Shown here: positions 42,792-53,290 of the stretch, one piece after another
Layout: every line of letters starts with the position of its first letter
Numbering within the stretch: the first letter of the stretch is position 1
DNA from: Epichloe hybrida
Taxonomy: Eukaryota; Ascomycota; Sordariomycetes; Hypocreales; Clavicipitaceae
DNA length: 64,000 nt
Assembly (NCBI GenBank): GCA_019022495.1
Contig: JAFEKR010000021.1
Coordinates: 310,001-374,000, forward strand
Reading direction: 5' to 3'
The notes under the pieces: generated by a model
Database searches by the model: none
What the model was told of the DNA's origin: nothing
Seen by the model: only the letters and a program-made list of their open reading frames with translations
Translations under genes and position numbers: made by a program

Positions 42792-44578
42792 TTACTCCAG
42801 AGGCTCGTCAACAGGTGCCTCCTCCTCATACTCCTCTTCTTCCTCATCAATACCAGCATCCTGGTACTGCTGGTATTCGGAAACAAGATCGTTCATGTTA
42901 GACTCAGCCTCAGTGAACTCCATCTCGTCCATACCCTCGCCAGTGTACCAATGCAAGAAAGCCTTGCGACGGAACATGGCTGTGAACTGCTCGCCAACCC
43001 GCTTGAAGAGCTCCTGGATGGAGGTGGAGTTACCGATAAAGGTAGAAGACATCTTGAGGCCACGGGGAGGGATGGCGCAGAGAGCAATCTGGATGTTGTT
43101 GGGGATCCACTCGACGAAGTAGGAAGAGTTCTTGTTCTGCACGTTACGCATCTGGTCCTCGACCTCCTTCATAGCGACCTTGCCACGGCTGTTTGTTCCC
43201 AGTCAGTTACTGCGACACGACTTCTCAAGTTGAGGTTGTCAATTTCACTCACAAAATGGCAGAGCAGGTCAGGTAGCGACCATTTCTGAAATCAGAAGCA
43301 GCCATCATGTTCTTGGGGTCGAACATTTGCTGGGTAAGCTCAGGGACGCTGACAGCGCGGAAAGAGTGGGCGCCACGGCTGGTCAGGGGGGCGAAGCCGA
43401 CCATGAAGAAGTGCAGACGGGGGAAAGGAACCATGTTGACGGCCAACTTGCGCAGGTCAGAGTTCAGCTGACCAGGGAAACGCAGGCAGGTGGTGACGCC
43501 AGACATGACAGCGGAGACCAGGTAGTTCAAATCGCCGTACGAGGGGTTGGACAGCTTAAGAGTACGCATGCAGATATCGTACAAGGCCTCATTGTCGATA
43601 CAGAACGTTTCGTCCGAGTTCTCGACAAGCTGATGGACGGAGAGAGTGGCGTTGTAGGGCTCGACAACGGTGTCAGAGACCTTGGGAGAGGGAACGACGG
43701 AAAAAGTAGCCATCATCCGATCGGGGAACTCCTCACGGATCTTGGAGATCAACAATGTACCCATACCGGCACCGGTACCACCACCAAGCGAGTGGGTGAT
43801 CTGGAAACCCTGGAGGCAGTCACAGCCTTCGGCCTCGCGACGCACAACATCGAGGACCTGGTCAACCAGCTCAGCACCCTCAGTGTAGTGACCCTTGGCC
43901 CAGTTGTTGCCAGCGCCAGACTGACCGAAGACGAAGTTGTCAGGACGGAAAAGCTGACCGAAGGGACCGGCACGGACTGCATCCATGGTACCAGGCTCGA
44001 GATCGACGAGAACAGCGCGAGGAACGTACTTGTTGCCAGAAGCCTGTCACATAGATTAGCATGATAACACTTTTCCTTTCCATCTTCTCCCGCCCCATCT
44101 CCAGGGCAGTATGTAGCTCAATGGAGACTTTTGTAGATTATGAAGACTTGCCTCGTTGAAGTAGACACTCATACGCTCGAGCTGGAGCTCGGAGGTACCA
44201 TTGTACACACCATTGCTGTCGAGGCCGTGCTCGCCAGAGATGGTCTGCCAGAAAGCAGCACCAATTTGGTTACCCTGCCCAAATCAATGTGAGTTTTTCA
44301 TGTTATTTGTGCCTGTCGTTCGAGGTCGGCGGATTTGTCACTTACGCACTGACCGGTTTGAAGATGAACCTAGAGGCAAAGAAAAAAGGTCAGCTACGGT
44401 TTTCGAATCCCGCATTCATCAATGTTGTCTCGGTCCGCCTCTCATCACGACTTGTCCGTTGGGCGTGCACGTCGTGGCCGGGCTCGGCGGGGTACGAAAT
44501 CAGGGGCTCAACACGGGAACGCGTCGAGGAGGGGGTCCCCAAGACAAACAGAGAGGTTGAACTCACAATCTCACGCAT
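42792..44578 (-). CDS. TUB2: Beta-tubulin
   Basis: Beta subunit of microtubules. Five exons: 44578-44567 (only MREI), 44369-44346 (VHLQTGQC), 44274-44152, 44043-43253 and 43188-42792; 448 aa, the family norm. Present are the MREI autoregulatory tetrapeptide, [13 protein letters not shown]-binding loop, and the acidic tail [17 protein letters not shown]. The intron after NE (44044-44151) starts with GC (GAG|GCAAGT ... GACAG), a second GC-AG intron in this window. Codons for Phe167, Glu198 and Phe200 are the wild-type residues (FSVVPSP; SDETFC), so no classical benzimidazole-resistance change is present. Numbering follows the usual beta-tubulin scheme. Early, clustered short introns are typical of filamentous-fungal benA genes. 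Confidence 0.97.
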
Positions 44579-45091
44579 TTTGTCGGTTACTTGTTGACGA
44601 CGGCAAGTCTTCTGAAGCTGGGAAAAGAATAATGATGGAAAGAATCACGAGAGCCAGGCGAAGCTTCACGGTCCGCCAGAAAGGTGTAATGTATGGGAAC
44701 AAGAGAGGACTAAGCCGGGGCGGACGTTGTTGATTTTTCGTTGGAGATGAATTGGACAGCCGGTCGGTTCACCGCCAGACTTGGGCAGGGCCCCCGGCTG
44801 GGCAGGCGGCTGCAGCAAAAGCAGGTGCGGGGCCATCACTTTCGCTTGTTTACGCATCGTGGTCTGTGCGTTACTCAAAGTGGAAAGGCGGCATGGCATC
44901 TCAGGCACCAGGCACCTATGTGCATACATATGAATGAACACTGGCTGTGACGCGCCCAGCGCCGGGAGATGATGAGCTCGGCCCACCAGCAATGGAGCCA
45001 GTCAATCAAAGAACGATTCGTTTCACGGCGGGTGACGATGACAAGTTGGTAAACTGTTAGTCTGGGCAAAAGCAATCCATCATGTTCGTAT
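44579..45091. other. TUB2 promoter / GCN20 3' flank
   Basis: About 510 bp with no gene. Contains the beta-tubulin 5' leader and, at the right side, the GCN20 3' end. No repeats of note. Confidence 0.5.
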
Positions 45092-47486
45092 CTAGTGAGC
45101 CTTGACCACACCGGCCGCATCTGCCTGAGCCGAAATCTTCTTCTTATATGCCTGCACATCACCATTGAACTTCTCTACCGTACCTTTATCACACACCCAT
45201 AACGACTTGCATACCATCTGCAGCATGGTAACGTCGTGAGATACCATGAGAACGCCGCCCTGGAACGCCCTCAGAGCGTCTGCAAGGGCATCCATAGCTT
45301 CGATGTCAAGATGGTTGGAAGGTTCGTCGAGCACGAGAATGTGAGGGTTCGTGAGAGCCAAGCAGGCAAATGCCACTCTGGACTTTTGACCACCAGATAG
45401 TAGTTCCATCTTTTGAAGACCAGTCGTGCCAGTGATGCCGAATGCTCCGAGCTGTCTTCTGTATTCTTCGTCTGTTCTGCCAGGGTACGTCTTGGCCATG
45501 AAGCTGACGGCGCTAACGGTCAAGTCCAAAGCATCGACGTGGTGCTGTGCGAAGAAGCCGATTCGGAGTCGTGGATGGGCTGTGACGAGGCCAGTCGTCA
45601 CCTCCAACTTTCCGACGAGAAGCTTGAGGATTGTGGTCTTACCAGCACCGTTGGGGCCAACGATGCCGATACGGGAATCCAGCTGGACGTCCAAGTCCAC
45701 GTCACGTAGTAAGGGCTTGCCTGGTGTGTAGCCGAATGTGACTTCGGACATTTGGATAATGGGCGGTGAGAGTTTCTCCACCTCTGGGAATGTGAACTTG
45801 ACGCTGTACTCGGATTCCGGGGGAGTGAGCACTGGCATCTTTTCCAGCTTCTTAATACGAGACTGCGCTTCGGATGACTTGGCCGCATTGTATCGGAACT
45901 TGTCGATGAAGGCCTGCAGATGGGCTCGCTGGGCCATTTGGTTCTCGTATTCCTTCTTGGCAATCTTCTTTCTCTCCTCGCGAGTAGCGTAAAAGGAGTC
46001 AAAGTTTGCGCTTCGGTAGTAGTCAAGCCGCTCGGAATGTTGGTGAATGATATCCGTGGCTACCTCGTTCAGGAATGCTCTATCGTGAGAAACGACGAGT
46101 ATAGTACTGGGATAGCCTTGCAAGTATTGAGAAAGGAAGGTGATGGAGGGGACGTCCAACATGTTGGACGGTTCGTCGAGCAAAAGTAGATCAGGTTCGC
46201 AGAACAGAGCACGAGCAAGCGCCAAACGCATTCTCCAACCACCAGAGAATGTCTTGGTAGCAAACTGTTGTCTTTCGGCTGAGAATCCAAGACCAGCAAG
46301 AATGCTTGCCGCTCTTGATTCCGCCTTGTCGGATTCCATCTCGGCCAACTTTGCTTGAATGTCTCCCAATTTGCCATCCTTGGCTTCCTTTTCAAGATCG
46401 AGCTTGGCGGCATCGGCGGATGTGTCGGCGAGAGGAGCGCGGCGAGCTTCCAAGTCTGCCAGGGCAACATTGAGTTCCTATTGTTTTCTTGGTCAGTATA
46501 CTTCGTCATGTTTCTGGTCCAAAATAGCATCACTCACGTCTTGTTCTCTGAGGAGAACCTTGCGCCAAACATCCGCGTCGAGCACAGCCTGAATAGCGGG
46601 CGTATCGTCTCCAGTAATCTGTATGAGCCATCAGTACAGCTTCAATCATTTTGAAGGCAACCCCGTTTGAAGGTTTGGAGGTTTGGAAGTATGGTCCTAC
46701 CTCTTGTTCCACGTGCAAGATGGATATGTGGGTGGGAATAGCGACTTCTCTTCTTGACAATGCTCGCAACAATGTAGATTTACCAACACCGTTGTTGCCA
46801 ACCAAACCATACCGGTGACCGTATGCCAGTGTGAGCGTAGTATCAGTTAGAATTCTGTTTCCACCAATCGACACATCAATATTATCCAACTTGACGTCCT
46901 TGGTTTTGTTTGCTCCAGTATTGCCAATTTGTAGAGGGTTGACAGCCATGTAAAACTCCTCGTATGACTGTGCATCCTCCTGTTGATCGAGAAGTCGGGA
47001 AGCCTCGTATTCGACCGTCTTGAAAGTCTTTTTCTGTTGCTTGGCGGCAATCTTGCGCTCCGCCTTCTCCAGCTTCTTTCGATCGACCTTTGATTCGACT
47101 TTTCTGGCATTGGCAGACTCGAGATCGACACCGCCAGTAGCAACAGCCAACGTCGAGGACATGTTGCGCTGTGTGCTGACCTGGATAGTCTGGTCCAGTC
47201 GTTTCACTAGAGACGGTCCGGCTCTCTGGCCGCCGTTGGCTTCGGCGTATTTGTTGACCCATTTCTCCACGAGTTGCTTGACCTTCTCCTCAACGGTGGG
47301 ATTGAAATCTCCAGAGGCTGAAAGCAGGAGCTCGGTGATGGCTGCTGCGGCCTCGCTCAGTGGCGATAGGCCGCTCGAGTCTTCTTCGTCCGTCCAGGCG
47401 GTCGAGGCGTGCGTCAGATAGCCGACCGAGTAGTCGGAGACCACATGGTCGATATTTGGCAGTGCAGCTCTGATATCGGCCTCCAT
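45092..47486 (-). CDS. GCN20: ABC-F ATPase Gcn20
   Basis: Cytosolic, non-membrane ABC-F protein. With Gcn1 it binds ribosomes and activates the eIF2alpha kinase Gcn2 during amino-acid starvation. Exons 47486-46701, 46618-46538 and 46477-45092 (GTAGGA...ATACAG; GTGAGT...AATAG) give 750 aa, close to the yeast protein. The first ~190 residues are the Gcn1-binding N-terminal region. Domain 1 has Walker A GLVGNNGVGKST, signature FSGGWRMR and Walker B LLLLDEPSNMLD. Domain 2 has GIVGPNGAGKTT, LSGGQKSR and ILVLDEPSNHLD. The linker has the Arg/Lys-rich helix typical of ABC-F proteins. There are no transmembrane segments. The EPSNMLD variant in domain 1 is normal for Gcn20. Confidence 0.96.
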
Positions 47487-50400
47487 TTTTTGGGGGGGCG
47501 GGCCGTGGTGGGCGAAGAGGAAGCGTTGTATCTCTTAAGTCCCAGTGACAGGCTATTTTTGCCTAGTCTTATTATATCTCGCTTGGTGTTACACTCGTGC
47601 TCTGTGGTGCGCCGGCAGTCAAAAATTGGTGTTGACGTTCATGGTCCGATTCAGATCGCACCTTGACTCTGGTGGGGTTGGATAACGGCCCGTTTCGGTC
47701 CGGCAGCACGCAAGCCCAGACTGTAGGCTTTTTAAAGGTGGCAATTCCAGCTACTTCGCTGTGTTCTATATATTCGAATGCTGGACATTCCATCCGGTAT
47801 TATGTATATTCCGCGATTTCGAACAACATTAAGCGTGAAGCTTTCTATCGTGGACTGTGGCGTTCATCTAAACGACTGCTATACTCTGCGCCCTTGAGAT
47901 GAATGATCCTGACCTGTACACCAGATTTAGTGCATGTCCAGGCTGGGCCAGGCTTGACATCTAATAGCAGAATAATGCAAAAGCCCAAGTACAGTGCACA
48001 AACAAACTCAATGAAGGTTTTGGCACACTTTTTGTAAAAATAGTTAGCTAGCCAGAGTCAGAGCTGTTGAATTCCAAGCTCAGTCAATGTCATTCACATG
48101 TGCTGCTGCTCCAGCTAACCTATACCACGAAACCCAAAACCTGGCATCCATGAATAACGAAGCGCATGGCGGGGCATGCGAGAAAAGAGCTATCAGCAAT
48201 GCAGTCTAAGCAAACGCACATTCAGAGAGAGGGTCATCAACTGTTTCTTTTTGCCTAGGGTCCGCAAATCAAGAGCCTCAGTCATCCTGACTTCGTCGCA
48301 TTCTACCACCAAACGCAACCTGTGCACGCACACATTCGTCACGCCCCCAAGGCAGAGAGAGAGTCACATCGCCTGCCACCGATCTGGAGGCCGAATCGGA
48401 TCTAGAAATCAACGAGATGAACCAAATACAACGCTACGTCTCAGAAGCGAGCGCGCTGACTGGCCGTACCACACGCGCCCTGACTCATTGGTCCACTGAG
48501 GGGAGAGAGAGAGACAACACCTCGAAACATCGAACCATTTATGGAAAGAACCGAGGGCGAAGAACCAATTACATGCTACAAACCTTAATGACCTGGACGC
48601 GCTCGTTTCGCGATATGTGGTGCGTCTCCATAAAGACCCGTTTTTCAGTCGCCCGGCTCAGGTGGTGGCGGACTTTTGCTACGCTGCCATTTGCCCGCTT
48701 TGCTCTTCCCCTCACCTCAATTGCTTCCTCTGCGTTCATTCCCATTGACTACCCCTACTACCGAACGGAAGCATTAATGCATCAAGTGAGCGGCTGATCG
48801 ACCGTGTTGCATTTAGCTCCCATTCGTCAGCGCAGAGCTGCGCGAGAGACCGCGGTTAATAATATGGGCATCATCACCAATGGGGCTTCAAAGCTGGAGC
48901 GCCCTCTGTCCGTGTGTATGGACTCGGAATCCTGCGCGAAGCTCTTTTGAGATCATGGTGATATAAGCCAACAAGGTGGCCCTTGCCCAAACCTTTCGTG
49001 GCATCGTATTTCGGCCAGTCTTCTCTCCACGTTATTTGCCCTGCAGGCAGTGTCGAAACCGCATAAGGTATGAAACGCTCGAAAGTCGCATCTCAATGAG
49101 AATGCTGCACACTGCACAGAAAGCAAGAAACTGCCCGATAGCTTGGCCATTGGCGGCTCTGAGGACCACCAGGGATATGTCTGGGCGGCATCGTGGGCTA
49201 ACCTTTTGGAGATTTTTGCCCTTTGCCCTGCCCTGCTGCGTCAAAAATCACGCCATTTAGAATGGTGCTAGCATTGCCAGCATCGGCTGTTTGAGAAGGC
49301 GAAAACGCAATTCTCCCCTCAGATTGGCCGACCCTGTTTGCGTGAGAGAAAAAAACGCCATGAATATTAACCGAGGCCGTTGGAAACCCACGAATGGTCT
49401 TCAAAAAATGTCGTTCGAGTGTAAAGAGACCTAGAAGGTGTGCTAGGAATCCCAATAGACCAAAAGATCCGCCAATGCTAGCCGTTGCTAACATTGCACC
49501 TTACAATTACTTAAGACCTGTACTGTTGCTTGCGCACCCTGTGGGCTGCCCTGTGGGCCTCGCGCCCCACAATCCTACGTACAGCGCCTCACAGTACGTC
49601 AATATGGAGTATTCCGGGCGTTATTAGCGAGCGCATTGTTTTGATACTTTACTTACGGGTTCTCTGGCTGAGCATAGCAGAAATCATGGAGCTCGGTACA
49701 ACAGTTTGCTCAACATTCTATTCTATTTTTGAGCTTTGATCCGGGTGCAGCGCCGCCTCTTTGCGTCAACGAGGCAAGAGGCTAGCATAGCCATTCCCAC
49801 GGGGCATCGTCTCAGAATTCGAGCCAGTCAAGGCCCGCCAGTGGCATGCCCTTTAACTTCATCCCACAAGGCTTGAATAAAGATCCATGATAGTCAAGAG
49901 AGGCGACAACGGGCGCAGGATTTCTGTAAACACATGGCATGAAGAAAATGGTCCAGCTCAACCAACATCCATGCTGACACGATCACGAAGAAAAGGAACC
50001 GTGCCATTCAAGGTTGCCGGGGTAGTCATGGAGAAACTTACGAGGCAGGTGGCATGCTGGTGTCACAAACGGCGATCGAACTTATAGATGGTGTTACTTT
50101 GTAAGCAGCCCGCACCAAGAACGTCTTGGATGACGGCATGGAGATGGAGGGTGAATGATACGGTATACTGGACGGGTCGTGGTCCCATCAGCAGTTAGGA
50201 GAGAAGAGAGGAAGAAGAAAAAGAAAGCAACTCCATCAACAGCAACCTGTAGCCTCGAGAGCTAACATGGACCCTTATCACGCCGACATTATTATTAGTC
50301 TTGCGTGTGTGCACAGCCATTTTCGGACGTGGGTCGCCGTGCCACCCATCGTGTGGCTCCCAGCAGTTCATTGCATTGTGCCACAAGATCGGGAATGCTG

Positions 50401-52261
50401 CCCGGAGTTGGTCGACGACGAGAAGAAGTAGTTGTCGCCTCCTTTTCTGAGGAATACCAGTTCTCGCAAGTGAGCGACAAGGGGAATGAGATATGTAGAA
50501 CATGCGCGCGCCCTGCATCCAGACATCTAATAATAGCGACGCAGGGCGGACAGGGCGAACAGGGCGATAGTAGAGTCAAGGTCGTTTGTTGGCTGTACTA
50601 GATTCATTCCGAGAGCCCCTTGCGGCTGAGACTGGCAACATGGCTTCTGTATGGTGCCACGCGTTGTCGAGCCTCATGGAAGGATGCATGTGCCGCAGAG
50701 CTTGGCCGCGAGAAGCTGACCAGCGCCGCGCGCTCCTTCCAACAGGTCAATTGGCATGCGAAATTGGACAGAGGCGAATGGCATTTACTAACTCAAGTTA
50801 GTTAGTGCAAGGGACGAACGACGAAGACGAACGACGAACTCTCGGACTTGAATCCATACAACGGCTCGAGTGGTGAAAGGAACCATACCAGACTGGTCTT
50901 ATTATTGGTCGGTCCGTCACTGCTTGTCGACGAAACTGGGCAATCCTGGCCTACGCTGTATAAAACCATGGAACGATGCGTATTCTTTTCATGCATTTTC
51001 ATGCAGCGGCGTGGATATCAAAATGAAGATGCCGCCAATCAATGCTCAAGCATCATCATATGTATATGTTGTTAAATTTTTTTTTGTGTTCAGTAGAGCA
51101 TGCATAATGCTCAGCACGCGCGCGATTCATTCACGATGGCATTTGCGAGTTCATGACAAGAGGCAGTGCCCAGCGAGGGACAGGGATGTCGAGCAAAGGC
51201 GCGGCTTTGAGCTGATCTTTGGGCGCCAGAAGAGGGCGAAATATTTGCTCGTATCGGCTGGGCGTACAGAGTACAGAGTACTCCGTACGGATTATGTACT
51301 CTCACATACAACAAGGGAAGAGCGCAAGGGTTCATGGAGACGGGATGAAGCATGCGACCGGCTAGCTGCAGCCCAATTGATGCAATGCTTCTCAGAATAG
51401 TGAGCGGGAAGGGTCAAATATGACCGTCATGTCGGTAGAGAGCAGCCCGGGCGTGAGAAAAGGAAGCCGAAAAAAAAAAAAAAGCAAGGGAATAGTCAAC
51501 GTCTGAGAAGACGATGAGTTGACGAGGTCGAACGAAGCATGAAAGCCCCCCCCCTAGTAGCATGGAATCATGGAATCACACGACAAGGGCATACTAGCGC
51601 GGGTGATAGTAATACCGGATGGACCGTATGTAATCCGTAGCACAGACAGACATACATGTAGTTAGGCCGACGAGGGGACAAGCTCGAACGGAAGGAAGCC
51701 CTTGGCAATACCAGACCAATTAAGAGTGGACTTGCTGCTTAGTACAACCCATTGTAGACCGTATTCACGGGATGAGACACTGGGAATTGCGCATGACATG
51801 GAGGAATGAGGTTGCGTCTTGATTCTCCGCCCAGTCGGCTGCGCGCAATTTTTCTTGCTTTGTTTTTGTTTTGGTTTGGTCTTGTTTTGCCCTGGGCCAA
51901 CGACGGGGGCATCGGATCAATGAATGATGATGATGCACGAGGCTGCTTGGCGACATGCTCTCCGTATTACCAGACTGCTCCGTACGGAACAATCCGTCCA
52001 TTGTCAATGGTGCGTTGTTGGTCCTTCTGTCATGACAATATGAGGACGTTCGCTGAGCAGTCGCCTAAGCCAGGTGTGGCCTGGCGAGTTTTGTTCTGGT
52101 GGGGTGCGGGGACCGGACGGACACTGACACACTGACTGGATTCCACGGATTGGCTGATTAGAAGTTTGACCAACGTGTAATTAGCGTGCGACATTGGCAG
52201 GCCCAGCCGGGGTACGGGCCACGCTCCAGTGGTACAGGCCGGCCTGCTGGTCGTCGGTTGT

Positions 52262-52328
52262 CTCGTTATGTCATGTCGTGTCGTGCGCGCCGTGCGTGTC
52301 GTGTCGTGTCGTGTCGTGTCGTGTCGTG
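52262..52328. repeat. GTGTC pentanucleotide repeat
   Basis: About ten copies of a TCGTG/GTGTC-type 5-bp unit with a CGCGCC interruption near 52287. Simple tandem repeat without spacers. Confidence 0.8.
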
Positions 52329-52671
52329 ACAAAAGGGCTGCCTAAACTAGTGCTAGGCCAGTGTTTGATGTAATATGTGTGCTGTGGTGGCATGCTTTGG
52401 CATGCATCAATGGTGAACATAACACCAACTTCCCACCACCAGGTCCCCCGCCGGGCGCGTCGCCGACCTCGAAGCGCTGCATGGGGGCGCAATCTTGCGA
52501 TTCCCAGGACCCATCTCTCACTGGGACCGGTGCTGATGAGGCGCTGTTAACATTGTTGTGCAAGAATTACTCCGCAAGTGGGCAGTCCAATTTATCTGCG
52601 CTCCTGCCTCACGCGCCATTACGGAGTCAGGGCCATCGATCGAGTTCTCGTCCACAGAAATAGTCCAGGAA

Positions 52672-52725
52672 ACTGACTGACTGACTGACTGACTTGATCT
52701 GACTGATCTGACTGACCTGACTGTC
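52672..52725. repeat. GACT tetranucleotide repeat
   Basis: Consecutive TGAC units, first perfect then interrupted by TTGATC and CTGACC variants. Simple repeat in the promoter side of the 1211-aa gene. Confidence 0.8.
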
Positions 52726-53290
52726 GTTTGTCGACGGGCCGCCATCGTCACTTACATATCATTTTGGTGTCTTGTGTGTGTTTTTTTTTCATTTTCCACT
52801 ACTACTCAAAGGACCGACTATCAACAGGCCTGCCCATTCCTCACGGCCCGCCGCCCATCGACAATATCATCGACAATTGGCGTCTCTTTTCTCCTCGCCT
52901 CTCTACTCTCAGCTTGGAGCCTTTTCCCCCCCCCCTTCCTCGTCCCTTGTTGTCTTTGACCAGCGAGAGACGGATTGGGTTTTGAAATTGCTCCCTCGTC
53001 CTTCTGTCCCACGTCAATCTCACGCAGACGCAGACGCAGACGCAGGCGCAGACGCAACCCGGAGTTTCGTACCCCGTTCGCCGTTGCTGCCTGCATTCCA
53101 GGAATTCCTCATCACGCTGCTGGGGCTGGCCAGAGGCTCGAACCCTCCCTCCCTTGAAGCTTTGGGAGAGAGAGCCTTGGACTGACTGACGATGCCGGTG
53201 CGGTTCGACTTGATCATCCTCCTCGCCCTCGACAAATAGAATGCCTGTCCCTCGGCTCAGCTGTCGCAAGTAGAAGCCTGCGGAACCACG

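Larger units (their letters stand above)
47487..53290. other. 5.8-kb gene-poor region
   Basis: I checked the open frames on both strands (longest 176 aa at 50870-51400 and 137 aa at 52772-53185) and none shows domain motifs, a believable start with splice-consistent extension, or family resemblance. The region is flanked by the divergent promoters of GCN20 and the 1211-aa gene. It contains repeated GTACAGAGTACAG and CTCCGTACGGA words (51268-51290, 51960-51995), GTGTC and GACT tandem tracts and homopolymer runs. It may hold long 5' leaders, non-coding RNA or decayed repeats. Confidence 0.45.

Noticed and set aside
43249..44064. Plus-strand 245-aa frame over beta-tubulin
   Set aside because: Antisense to the highly conserved tubulin exon.
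50870..51400. 176-aa frame in the gene-poor interval as a gene
   Set aside because: No ordered motif, atypical composition, crosses palindromic GTAC-rich intergenic words.
53130..53160. B-box-like sequence as a tRNA
   Set aside because: No A box or cloverleaf arms at the right distance on the minus strand.
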